Of a DNA stretch of 64,000 nt, positions 34,501-46,541 are shown one piece after another. The translations under genes were made by a program, and so were the position numbers. The notes beneath the pieces are model-generated. The model searched no databases and had not been told where the DNA came from. It saw only the letters and a program-made list of their open reading frames with translations. Position 1 is the first letter of the stretch. Each line of letters opens with the position of its first letter. Source of the DNA: Gliomastix tumulicola (lineage: Eukaryota > Ascomycota > Sordariomycetes > Hypocreales > Bionectriaceae); assembly GCA_001599755.1 (NCBI GenBank), contig BCHX01000005.1:442800-506799 (forward strand), given 5' to 3'.

Positions 34501-37381
34501 TCAATCAAGTAGCGCCGGGGATGTCGCCAGGTCCGGCGCAATTTGCAACGCGCACAGATGCTGCTCAATTCCCATGCGGTACGTTTTCAACCCCCCCCCC
34601 CCCCCGGCCGTTGGCCTGAGCTCCTGGCAGCTGAACTCTCTGCCGTCTCTCTCTCTCTCACCTCGCCCTGAGCTCACGTCGGCGATGGAGTGCGCCGCCG
34701 CCGAGCCCCGTTGGCAATTTTCAAGTTTTACCCCGCTCGTGGCCGCCCTCCCAGAGTGAAAGTTAGATTGCATATGCGCTACAGGTGAGGACGATGCAAG
34801 GCGGCCGTGGCTTGGGAGTGGCATGTCACTGTGAGAGACTCGGCTAGCTCACCTGTCTCCAGAAAGTCAATCCTTCGGGTCCGTGGCCGCATGATTGATG
34901 AATGGAGGAAAAGAGGACGAGGACGAGGGACGGGAATCCTGCTGACACCCGCGCTGCTGCTGCTGCTGCTGCTGCTGCTGCAGTGGACGAGCCTCTCTCC
35001 ACGCCGCCGGGGCGAGCGCTAATCGTCCGTGACGCTCAAGTCTAGCATAGCAAGTCTAGGATCTGACTCCTTTCGACGGCCATGCCAGCATCCACTCTGA
35101 ACGACCTTATTGTCCTCGAGCCGAGTCGTGCATGAAAGACCTATTCATCTGACAGACGCCGGGCGCGCTTATGCAGAGTGACATGCACGTCCGTACGCTT
35201 TCAGACGATCCGTGGTGTGGCCGTCCAGGGTAAAACGGCCTGGTCACGAGGCAGCACGGCCCCCAAAGATCCTCTCTCCCTCCCTCCCTCCCTCCCACCT
35301 TCAGACACTCACACACACTCACAGACACACAGACGCGGCACATCCTCGCCAAGGCTGCGCCATTCGACTCTTCGACTCGGGCAGCGCGACGCGAAAGCTT
35401 CCCAAACTTATCCTCAACTCGTCTGAACCTACCCCGTCCAGACTAGTGGCGGTCGCCTCTCGCCTCGAATTGGAAGCTTTCTCGAATCAACGATCAACGC
35501 TCAACGCTCGACTTTTTGCTGTGCCAAATCTTGCTCCGCTAGAACCGTGCGTCGTCATCCTGCGTCTGACGCCCCCTATCACACGTTCGCTAGAGCCTAC
35601 TAACGTCCTTCTCCCCCCCAAAGCTAACAAGGTAACTAAACAGCCAGAGAGGCAGACGCCCCCAATCTCCACACCAGTGACAGACAGACAGACTCATGGG
35701 CAGCCGAAGCCCGGCGTTATGCTTCACACCGAAGAAGTCATTGCTGTCTCGCACCTCGACCTATCAGACAGACAAGACGAAAAGAACGAAACTGGAACGA
35801 GATGAATCGAAAGTAACTAACCTTTGAGCCTATGGCGCAGCGGAAGCCCGACGATGTCACCCATGGATGCTCGAAGCTCGGGCTAGGTCGTTGATCTTCC
35901 TCTCGCCTACTACGCTGCCGACGCCATAGTGCCAATCTCCCCCTCCCGGCTCATACGTGGTCCACCAAGTCGCCTAGGAAAGTCCTGGCCATCTGCTGAC
36001 CCCCTCTCTCCCTCCCAGGGGACAGGCACAATCGCTTCTTCCAAGGTAGGATGCCCCCTGGGCGGGCATGGGCATGGGCATGTCCGGTCTCTCCATACTC
36101 TATTTTCAGCTTTCCCTCCCCGACAAGGGCCTTCATGATCTGGGCTCCCTGCTGCTGCTGCTGCTGCTGAACCAACACACAAACGAGCGAGAACCATCAT
36201 CTCCACAGCCAACACAGCCAGCGTTGGCCAACTAACTAGCTAGTAACGCATATCGAAGCTCGAGTCACCTGGAGCGGCACGGCAGCGCACGTACAAAGCC
36301 TGCCCGCGTCGTCTCGAGCAAGACGCCAAAAGCCGTACAGCAAACCCGGGAATAAAAAAACAGAGTTTCCAATGACTTTGACAAATCAGGATACCAGTGG
36401 CTAAGCTTGCTAATCAAGCATGCAGCAGACTTCGCAGGGCGGAGGAAAAGGAGGGAGGGGGGGGAGGAAGAAACATGCCTCGACCGCACCTCAGGCCGGC
36501 CGAGAGTCTGCTGCTTGTATTTCCAATTACGTTACTCCAGGCCCGCCCGTCCCCCAAGTGCTCCAAGAAGGTTGAGTGGTGCTCCAACTGACGCTACCGC
36601 CAGGAGCAGCCTTAGCGTCCGGTCTTCTCGGCCACAGCAGGTGGAGGGGGGGCAGAGGAGGGCACTGGCACGTACGGCTGAGACATGGCGGCCAATCACG
36701 TTCCTGGCCTTACGCATGGTGGGCTGCGTCAAGTGATGCTTTCCTGCAGCCACTGTCACACCGATACTCGTTCCAGTGTGGGTGGGTGAGTAAGTTGCTG
36801 CCCCCTCGATCGCCAGAAACCAGACGAGTCTTCTCGATCGCGGCCATCTTCGATGCTCACTCACATGGGCTGACAGGGGGACGGACAATAAGCGATAAGG
36901 GGAAATGGAGGGGAGGAGACACACACACACGCCCACCCACACCCATCTCGTCACAGTTGGTCACCACGGGCTCTCGTGCTGGCACGGTAAAGGCAGTACA
37001 ACTTTTTGTGTCGTGACCGCATCCTACACGCAAGAAAGAAAGGTATGTTGGGTACAGAATGAGACAGAAAAGCTCCAGCAGTTGCGCAGGGAAAGATGCT
37101 GTACACGGACGCACACCCATAACCGATCGAGATATAGACGCGACACCGTAAGCGCCGACAGACACAGACAGACAGACAGACAGAACTGTAGCCAACAACG
37201 ACCACCAACATACACCACCATTCAACCCATTGTAGCCCCCCGCTGCCAGCACGCGGCATCCCCCTGCAAAGTGCACTTGAGCACAAGCAAGGCCAGCGGC
37301 ACAGCCGTCCTAGTCCTGGCCGCCATGCATTCCTCGTGGGGTGACACCCTGTGTGACACCGACGCCTGCATGAGGACCCAG
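31537..37381. other. 5.8 kb between the MAT-linked gene and SLA2 without a supported gene
   Basis: Many short overlapping ORFs exist on both strands, including 253 codons at 32064-32825 and 197 codons at 35212-35805, but their composition is Ser/Pro/His/Arg-rich and no domain is visible. Microsatellites occur: CTG at 34954-34980, CCCT at about 35273-35296, CTG at about 36150-36170 and CAGA at about 37165-37183. GC content is moderate, without RIP-type AT enrichment. No transposon or RNA gene was identified. Confidence 0.5.
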
Positions 37382-40300
37382 TTACTCTTCTTGGTAGGAG
37401 ATTTTGCGCATCTCGCCCAGCCTGTGACGAGCAGACGCCAGAGCATTCTCCAGCTGCAAGATTTCGACCTATACAGAGCTCGCGTCAGCCGTCCGGAATG
37501 AATGAATGAATGAATACAATGAATACAGGACCTGCCCGAAGGCGCTAGACATGCAACTCTGCATGCATGCATGCCGTGTCGCTAGCGGCATGTGACGCCC
37601 GCCGTCGACGTGCAGCAGCCTTGCATAACTCCCTGTCGATGTACAGTAACCTCGAGGGACTTCCTCTCGACATAGAGGTACTTCGACGGGCTCCCCGAAG
37701 GCATGCAGTAGTCCCAAGGGGCGTGTAATGACTTTTGAGGGGATCGCCGTCATGCGGCCGGTGGTGTGATACCCGTTGACAATGTCCCAAGAGCCTTGAG
37801 ACGCGTCTCAATGACGCGGACTAGCCTCGAAGGATGCTGTCAACGTGCAGTAGCCTCGGAGAGACCATGGCAACGTGCAGCTTCTAGAAACCCCCGATCG
37901 ACATGCAGGAGCTCCAGGGACTCGTAGACTCGTAGACAATAGGACGATGCGGACATCACGAGACAGCCATGCAGCGGTGAAGCCCGGGGGCTGAACGCAT
38001 CACCATCGGCGTCGACGATGCAGGGGACAGCGTGACTGGGAGAATAGGGAAGGTAGAATGATAGGGGAGTGTCGCGAGTGCTGCTCTTACCTGTTGCTCC
38101 ATCTCTCGCACCTTGAACTCGTGAGCTCCGAGCTTGGAGTAGTCCACCTGGTCATCCTCCTGGTTGCGCTCCTTGATCATGCTCTGGACCTGGCGCACGA
38201 GCGCGCGGCAGGCCGCTCCGACAGCCTTGCTGGCCTGCTCCAGGTGCTCCTGGCTCTTAGACATGAACCCGGCCTTGACCCTGCTGGCAGCCACAAGCTG
38301 TGCCGTGGATGCAGCCACGTCATTCGAAGCGACAATAAGCTGCTCAGGGCTGTTGCGGTTAGACAATACGCCGTCAGCCGTCTCAATGAGCGTGTTCGTC
38401 GACGAGGCCACGGCCTTGGCCGCCGAGATCAATCCTTCCGTCCAGCGATTGTTCTTCTTGTAGAATGCAGTGCGCGATGAGGATCCGCGTCCTGCCTGGA
38501 CGATCTCCTGCTGCGTCGTCGTCGCCGCCTTGATCAGCCGGGTGATGGCGTTGGTGATGGCCGTCGCAGCATCCAGGATCGAGTCATGGACCTTGAGCTC
38601 GTACGTTGAGTAGCCGTCTCGGGGCTTGTTCTTGAGCTTCGCCAGGCGGGCCGCAGCAGCAGCAATAGCGTCAGCCGCCTTGCTCAGCTCCGAGTCAACG
38701 AGGTCGCCGAGGTCGCCCTTGTTGTTCGTGAGCTTGCCGAAGCCGGGAGCGAATGCCTCAACCATCTTGTTGAGCTTCTGCAGGTTCATCTGCACGTCGT
38801 TGTTGCTGTTGATGACCACGTCCGTCTTCTGCAGAGGGTCCATGCCCTCAAGCCTGAAGCTCTGAAGCCCCCTGAAGAACTGGATCGTCGAGATGGCTGA
38901 CTGACGAGCGCCGCCCATCAGGGTATCCGTCTTCTTGTCGTCCGTAGCAAGACGGCTGAGACCCTTGGTGTTGCTGCAGACATCAGCAACGGCACCGGAG
39001 AACACGTTGATGGTCTTGATGAGCTCCGAGTGCGTGCTGTTGGGCCCGTCGGCGATGAAGTTGTTGAACGCCGTGGCAAACTCCATGGCACTCGCGGACG
39101 CCTTCTCGATCTGCGAAAGCACGTAAGAAGGCGAAGCGTTCTGGTTACCAGCCTGCATCGTCGAGTCCATCTCGTACAGCGCGTCGTCCACCCGCGCCAC
39201 ACCAGCCTGGAGCACCGAGTCGATGATGTCGTTGATCTTGTCGAGGTTGGCCAGGATCAGGGCATCAAACTGACCATCCAGCGCATTATCCGTGACTCCT
39301 TGGTTCTGCTTGAGCTCGTTGAGCTCGATCAGAGTCTGGTCCATGCCAGCCTTGTAGACCTCGAGCTCCTCCTCCTTCTCGCGGAGCAGCAGCTCGAGAT
39401 CTGAGCTGCCATCTCGGAGTCTGGACTGCGCCTCCTCGAGGGCCTTGGACTTGTTGCGGAGTGCCTCCTCGAGGTCGGCCATCTCGCGGTTGTACTTGGC
39501 GAGCATCGTGGACAGCTCGTTGCCCTTGCTGCGCTCCAAGTTGTCGGCACGGTCATTGGCCAGGCGAAGCTCCCGCTGCAGCTTCTCGACCTCATCTTTG
39601 CTGCTACCGTTGACTCGGTCCTTGTCGTGCATCGCTCGGTCTCGTTCGCGAATCATGTTGGCCAACTCGAGGTTCTTGGTCTTGATCTCTCGCTCGAGCT
39701 TCTCTCGTCTGTCGATCGCTTCCTGGGCGCTGGCAGCCTTGAGTTGCACGGCCTTGAACTTGGTCAAGAGGTCGAGATGCTCTTGGCGGAGCTGGGAATA
39801 GAGCTTCGCCAGGGACTCGTACTTGGTGCGCCAGGTGTTGACCTGCTCCTGGAGAGCTTGTATCTGATCGTCTCTGCTCTGGAGTTGCTGCCCGACACCC
39901 GACTGGATCTGCATGAGCTCTCCCTCGAGCGCCTTGACACGCTGGTCGTACTGCTGCAGCATGAGCTGGTCGCGCTCGTACTGGGCTCGCGCGTTCAGGT
40001 TCTCACGCTCCAGCTCGGCCAACCTGCCCTGCGTCTGCCACTGTGCCTGCTGCGCCAGAAGGGCCTCCTGCTCGCGCATCTGCTGCTCAGCCAGACGGCG
40101 CTGCTGCTCTTCGAAGTCGCGCTGGGCCTGGAGTTGCGCCTGCTGCTGTGCGTGCAGGGCGGCCTGTTGACGCTCCTCCAGAACTCGCTGCTGTTCTTCG
40201 TATTCCCTATTCTGTCGATCAACCTCGTTCTGCCAGAACTCGGACATCTGATCGGGTTCGTCCGACTTCGGTTCTTGTGGCGGCGTCGGGCGTCGCTCGA

Positions 40301-42079
40301 TCTCTTGCTTCGGTCGTGCGGGCAGCGCGGGAGCTGCGTCGTCTTCGCCAAGTAGGTTCGGGGCATCCTGCGGCAGCTTCGGGATCGAAATGAGACTCGT
40401 CAGGTATCGGAGGTTCGAGCATTCGTAGTAGAACTTGGCGAGTCGGTAATGCTGAGCGTTGTAGCGCTCTCGGAGCGGCTCGAGTGCGTCATCGTCGCCC
40501 GTTACTAGACAGGATCATGATTAGCAGGAACGTTCTCGGAACAAAGCAATGCTGAGATGTCGAGACTGGGCCCTATCCGAGTGGCGGGAAGATTCGCTGC
40601 CCTCGCTCCGAGCAAGACTGATGAGAAGCACGCTCGGAGGGGGCACGAGGGGGCACGACTCAGTAGCAGCAAGGCTCGCATGCAACAAAGCCCAATGGAA
40701 CAAGACTTGGGACAACAAAAGGGAGAGATTGAAGATGGAGAAGGGCTGGAATGAGTGAAGACTTCGGGAGGCAGGGGAAGGTCGCAGAGATATAGCTCGA
40801 ATGTGAATGTCGGCATATCTCTGCCATGAGCACTGGATCAACCGACGAAGAAATCCCTAGCGGAGTGCCCAAAGGAGCAGCTGGCATGAAGACAGACTTG
40901 CACCAGGGCCACCACACCAGGGCCAACTTGCGCCGAGGTCAACTCGTATGGGAAGATGCATTCGCAGAGGATAGAGTCGCACTCGCATGGGGGCTCGCAA
41001 GAGAAATCGATCGGGATGGACGGGCTCGCAGCGACACTGGCTCACGGGGAGACGGACATCCCAGGAGACAGACTCGGGAGGGTGTTGACGCAGGCGCTGA
41101 GACGCTGCGACCGAGACGCTGCGACCGAGACCGAGCTAGATGTCATAGAGCAAGACTCGCGCACTGAAAGGCAGAGCTCAAGCCGACCTTGGAGTGCGGC
41201 AAGCCTCGCCAAGAGCGGGGGTAAAGGGAGCGGCTCAAAGCTCAAGGAGGGCAAGACGGGCTGGGAGACTTGGGCAGAGACTTACTCGAATGCATGGCGC
41301 GAAGCATGCTCGTGATGAACTTGTAGATGCCGTAGCTCTCCTGCACCAGGGGCACGAGGGCAGCAATGCGGCATTCGTTGTTGCCGACATGTCTAAAGTG
41401 GGAGAAGATCAACTTCTGGAACTGTTCAATCTTGTCCTGCAGCGCCATCAGGTCGGTGATGGTCTCGTATCCTTCGTTGGGGTCGTTTATGGCCTTGAGA
41501 CTAATGTACTCCTCGTACTCGAAGGTGCCGTTGAACTCGAGATGCGACGAGTGGAAGGACAGCTTCGCCAGGAGGTAGTAGACGTATTCGTGGATCAGGG
41601 GACCGTAGCCGCGGACGCCCTCGCCGGTCATGCCGCGCTTCAGGCTGTCGATCCAGTTCCGGTGGGCCATTGCCTCTCGAAGAGCGACGACATGGCCTTC
41701 CTGGAGGACTCGGTGGATGGTGATGAGGGCTTTGAAGGTCTGGACTTCGTCGGCGAGGATCGGCTGGCTGCGAGAGGCTCATTGTCAGGATTTTTGGACG
41801 GTATTGACGGGACGACAGGGCGGGCGGTACGCACACCTTGATGCCGGCCCAGAAGGCCTGGGAGGACTTGTGATCCCATGTGTATATGATGCATGCGCGG
41901 ACATGCTTGCGCTTGGGAGAGATCTCGTCACTGTTGGTGGCCTTCTTAATGTTGATCGCCAGCTCCTGATCGGTTCTGTTTGAGGGGGGGGACGCAGGTT
42001 AGCTTGGGCTTCCCGGGGGACGAGAGGCGGCTGGCTAGACTGACTTGGTATGCTCGGAAGCACGAAGCGTGGTGGCCAT
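37382..42079 (-). CDS. SLA2: SLA2/HIP1R-type actin-binding endocytosis protein
   Basis: Five exons, 42079-42045, 41975-41835, 41767-41286, 40504-38091 and 37468-37382, join in frame to about 1052 residues, the family's usual length. SLA2 links clathrin-coated endocytic sites to actin at the plasma membrane. An ANTH domain fills exons 1-3 (KRKHVRACIIYTWDHKSSQA, ALREAMAHRNWI, EYVYYLLAKLSFH, GTFEYEEYISLKAI). A Gln/Glu-rich coiled coil (about residues 300-600) and the talin-like THATCH actin-binding domain follow. The last exon encodes VEILQLENALASARHRLGEM and RKISYQEE, the conserved C-terminus. Reading through the final donor instead gives an aberrant tail. The last intron is 622 bp and repeat-bearing. 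SLA2 is the standard MAT flank. Confidence 0.95.
37604..37925. repeat. Decayed 31-bp minisatellite in the last SLA2 intron
   Basis: Related units of the type gtcgacgtgcagtagcctcg recur at 37604, 37635, 37666 and 37697 (31 bp apart) and again near 37839, 37868 and 37898. Units differ at several bases. A GAAT tetranucleotide run lies at 37497-37516, close to the intron acceptor. Confidence 0.65.
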
Positions 42080-45062
42080 GGTGTCTTGGTCCTGGGCCCT
42101 CGGGCGCAGCTCACGCGACGTGGGAGCAAGTAGGAGAGGATGCAACGGAGCGGTAGGGGATGGGTTCGAGGAGCAGACACCCCGGTGGAAGCCAGAGGTG
42201 TGCGCTCAGGGAGGTCGCGAGCTGAAGCCGGTCGGTCGGGGAGGAAACGAGGTTGCGCAGGGCAGAGAAGCGTGTGCCGTGGTGGCAATGGCGGGTAGGA
42301 AAAAAAAACAACGGGTGCGTGGAAGCTGTCGTCAGCTATGTCATCAGCTGCGCGACAACAAGCTCCTGGTGGTGTGGCTCAGCGGCGGGAAAACTGGAGC
42401 CTAACGGAGAGTGGGCGTCCAGGCAGTCGTAACCGGCAGCCGGAAATTCCATAAGTGCGTGGATTGGGGCAGGCATCGTAATTGACCGTTGGGGGTTCTT
42501 TTCGTCCTGGGGGAGGCCGACGCAATTGAAAGAAATGGAATGGGAAAAAAAACGGACGAAGCCCAATGCGGAGGGGGGAGATGGTGAATGAATGTGTTGT
42601 TCGTGCATCGGTGTCGAAGAGTGGTGCACTGGGGGACAGCTGCAACATTGACAGCGCTGCCCGGGCTGCATCGCGCTGCTGCATGGCTGCATTGGAGCGA
42701 GCACCACAGCGGGTTGAGACGGTGCAGGCAAGAATGGCGTGCTCCGATTGGCGGTGCACCTGCCGCCAAGACCGCCACCAAACCTCCAGTGAGCCCGACT
42801 TCAGTGAACCCCGAATCAGTAGCCAATTCTGCGGATTCGCAGCACCACGTCGGCTTGGATCGTCTGACGTGATTAAGACCTCTGGCATTCGGTGAGGGTG
42901 GTGTTGCCTTTTCCAGAGTATCTGTAGAGCACTTACAGGTAGGGAGAAGCGAGTGAGCCCATTGTACACAGCCCAAAGACGATGTGGCGTGGTGTGTGAG
43001 CTGTGAATTCCGCCATTTTGTGATCTGATGCATTGTTGCAAGTCAAAAGTCAAGTTGGGGCAGACGCACAGCACGGGTTGGAAGGTTCTAGTAATCGGAG
43101 AACAGTCTACAGGAAAGAGGCACCTGCGGCACCTTCCAGAAGTATCAGCTACCGGAGAACCTGCTCCTGAAGCAGGACCGTGGCAGGTGCTCCCGATGCC
43201 TCCCTCCTTTTGCTCAACTCAGGTGAACCAAAGAGGTCCTCAAGTTCAGCAATGTAGAACGGGCAGAGATCTGAGGCTCAGGAGTGCCTTGAAAATGACA
43301 GTGCATCCAATTCGTATGTCATATGCCGCTCCCAAATCCCAACAAAGCACTAGATCGCCTCGTTTACAGTCACGTTCACACTGTAGAGAGCCGCATTGGA
43401 GCCTGATGCAGTTTGAGTGACAGTATCATGCAGTCTCTGTTGGATTCGTGGCTCTAAGACGCTACCCCGGCCCAGCTCTATCGTATCTTCCTCGATGGCA
43501 TTGCAGATTCCGATGTGTATTATCCCTCGTTTCGACTGGATCGGACCGTTCGGTGTCTCTGTACGACGCGCCGTCTGGGTGAGTCCTTACCCTCCTTCTC
43601 CCCTCCGCCATCGGGTTCCGAGACAAATCGCCAGTCACCAGCTACGGGCATTCGTCAAACATGCACATGCTTACGACACTCATCCCCAGGCGCTCATCGC
43701 GGGTTGCGAAGCGACCCTGCATTTCGACTGCATCTCTCGTCGACTCAAAACGTCGCTCAATGAGAATGACAAGCACACAGTCCCGAACATCGCTCGCTAG
43801 TTCCATCCTTGCCGTCCTGGCAGCTTTCAGAAGGCCTGGAGACCAACGGACATGCTGAGGCCTCCCGGCCCTCATGACAGGAACTCTTCGGGGCTGTACC
43901 GCGACTTTCAGTCTGTGTCGCCCTATAAGCTAGGACAGCGGTACAAAAGCCCCTACCCTAAGTTAGCACGTCATCGAAACCCATACAACGAGATGTGCGA
44001 GTCCCCATCAAGCTCTTGAGCAGTCTCTGATGCGATGGAGGAACAATCTCGCTTGTCCTCCGGCGGTTTAGACGCAGATACCGAAACTTCAAAAACTCGG
44101 GAACCCCAACCTTCATGGAGGTTTGGGGTGCCCTTCTCGTCCGGCAGATCATTCCTACTCTGGGCGTTGGTCGTCACTCCAGGTGACGAACTTGCTTGAC
44201 GTTCTCCAAAACATGCATGCTTATGGGAGCTTGACAAATGAACGAGGATGGAGCTGCGGTGGCTGCTGCGCTTGACATGAATTCGTCACATAGGTCATCT
44301 CTTTCGTCGAGGCTCGGGACACCGATGGTGGATAGTGACTCGGATCGCTCTTGAACCGAGTGCAAAAAGGCATCGCTTGAAGCATACTGAGTCCGGGGTG
44401 GGCCAGGCGGCAGTCAGGTCGGCCACAGAAGTCCTAGGCGACTGCTTGAAGGCTACCTCTCTTCGCCTAGAGAGGACTGACGTGCATCCCGTTGACCGGG
44501 TAGCTTGAAGAACAAACCCCAGACTGGAAGCTCCGCGTTGGCATCCAAGCAGAACCTGGACTTGCGAAAATTTGGCAGCAACGGCGCTACTTTGCTCGTC
44601 GTTATCCAGCATCACACCATTACTTACCACGATTTATGCAGGTCGCTTGGTCCACAACCAGCAGGCGATGGCTGCCAAGTGATTAGGCCCATGGGCTGTG
44701 AGTCTCACGGCGCGAAGAACAGCCAGCAGCTGACCCTGCTTGCGGGCTGCCCGGCTTCACGCAACACCGAAAGCCGCGTATTCGATACGACCGGCTGTCC
44801 GCAATTTCATCTCGACCTCCAACCGGTGCGGGAATCCAGTTGAACAGCGCCTAGGCCAGACGCGGAGTAAGACGCAGTGCGCAAGCCACCGAGACGAAGG
44901 GTATGCCGGCTACAACGACCGCTAAAGTTGAAGCATCGATGCCCAATCAGACTCGCCACCGCAGAATCCGCCACGGAACAACAGGGGAGGAAAGGAGGAA
45001 CAGTGAGCCAGCCAGACAGCATGGCATGGCGAAGAACTGGAAACCGATCGTACTCTTTCTCC
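42080..45062. other. Gap between SLA2 and the kinase gene, possible gene remnant
   Basis: 3 kb. The first part is the SLA2 promoter side. Around 43960-44380 the minus strand has two overlapping frames with protein-like composition (LSTIGVPSLDERDDLCDEF, then TPNLHEGWGSRVFEVSVSA) that do not join in one frame. Around 43470-43560 one plus-strand frame reads LYRIFLDGIADSDVYYPSF. These may be relics of decayed genes; no intact gene is supported. Confidence 0.35.
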
Positions 45063-46213
45063 TCAAGCCTGACCGTCAAAAGATCGTAACAATGCCTCGA
45101 CGACCGACTCTGCAGTTGGGAGCCGACCCCTCCAACAATCCTGGATGATCGAATCGCAGTTTAATTCATTACATGTCGGGAAGTCGAGCTTCTCGAACAG
45201 CAGTTCGATTTCTTCCTCCTCCAGGTCGCTGTACGGCTCCCGGCCAGTTGCAATGAAGTACAGCACGGAGCCGAGACTGAAGACGTCGTCGGCCATGGTA
45301 GGTACGTAGGCACGGGGCCAGGGATGCGACTGGTAGCGAGATCCCGGAGCAACAGTCGAGACCGCGTGCCCTGGATACGAGCTCCCTGCAAAGTCGCAAA
45401 TACGGAGGTTCGCGTCCCTGTCCAGGAGGAAATTCCGAGGCGTAACATCATTGTGGACAACTTCGGCCGCATGGAGGCTCTGGAGTGCTCGGGACGCCTG
45501 CAGAGCCCATTTTTGACGGGTGCTAGTATCGACATCGTCATGTTCTCGAAGGTAGGACTCCAAGTCTCCAAAGGGGAGATGCTCAAGAATCAAGGTCTTG
45601 GCCGTGCTGTCCCACTCGATCAACTTGGGGATGGAGGGGTTGGGCCCGAGGAGAGCATAGATGTTGTACTCGTGTTCCATGGCTTGTCGAGCCTCCTCCT
45701 CCGCGCGGGGCGAGTACGGGTCAATGTTGGGGGTTTTGATGATGTCGCCAGAAGGAAGCCGCTCAACCACCGCCGTTGCACCGCGACGGATAAAGTCTCC
45801 CTTGGTGACATAGTAAATATGGCCCCAAGGGACGGTGTCCGGGAACTTGAAGGCAGACTCTGGCCAATGGGGATAGAGTTTCCGCTGCCATTCGCCTGGA
45901 ACGGGGAACCAGTGAATAACTGACGGGTAGGGACGGCGGACAGGAGGCGACGTTTGCGTAGTATCGGGCAATTCGGGCGACGCCGAGTGCGGGCGTGGGC
46001 GCGATGAATCAGTCTGTAATCGACACAGGTGAGTTTCCGGGCCAAGGGTCAGATATTGGGGGCAGGCTGGCGAACCTGGGCAAGGCTAGGCTTGGGAGGA
46101 GGAGGAGGAGACACGACGAGGCTGAGCAAGCGTGACACAATTGACCAGACGCCCGTGGCCCAAGGTCGCAGCGCACCGGATAGGAGCTGGAACAGATGGG
46201 AGAGGGAAGCCAT
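45063..46213 (-). CDS. Protein kinase-like domain protein
   Basis: Exon 1 is 46213-46076 and exon 2 46013-45063, with a 62 bp intron (GTTCGC..ACAG) inferred from frame; 362 residues. The N-terminus has a hydrophobic segment and poly-Pro (LSLVVSPPPPPKPS), possibly a membrane anchor. The kinase domain follows: an N-lobe Lys in GDIIKTPN, a Glu in HEYNIYALLG, the catalytic loop HNDVTPRNFLLD, DFAG in place of DFG, and a C-lobe MADDVFSLGSVLYFIATG. This is a fungal accessory kinase type found in many variable copies, with unknown substrate. DFA may lower activity, though Asp and Asn needed for catalysis are kept. It is divergent from APH copy 3 across 328 bp. Confidence 0.75.
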
Positions 46214-46541
46214 GGGCGTGAGACCTGCAGAAGAGCTGTTTGTGCTCAATTGTGTTGTGTCGAGCTGAGATTGAAGGGAGAGGATTCTGACATGATAGGA
46301 GTTGCTCAGAGAAGGGCAGGGGATGAAGAGAAGAAAGAGTGTAAGAGAGAGGGCAGTCGCTATCTGTTACCTTGTGAGTTTGACAAAACATGAGAACCCC
46401 CTTCGTTTGAAGGGAGGACTCCATGTAAAATGGGAGGTCTCCGAATTATAGCCGATGTGCTGACTAATAAATTGCTAACAGTTATCGGACGCGTTGCGCG
46501 ACGTGCCACGCTAATCTTTTTCGACAGTAAACGTGCTCGCC
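46214..46541. promoter_or_regulatory. Divergent kinase/APH copy 3 intergenic region
   Basis: 328 bp between two divergent start codons, so the promoters are probably shared or adjacent. No specific element can be named. Confidence 0.5.

Noticed and set aside
35212..35805. 197-codon plus-strand ORF
   Set aside because: Low-complexity CCCT and CACA repeats and no ordered region.
35829..35880. tRNA-iMet-like D-arm (tggcgcagcggaagc)
   Set aside because: The D-arm resembles fungal initiator tRNA, but no anticodon stem with CAT, T-arm or full acceptor stem follows at the right spacing.
37956..38090. SLA2 C-terminal extension read through the last donor
   Set aside because: The read-through tail is not family-like, while the conserved C-terminus is present at 37382-37468 with proper splice sites.
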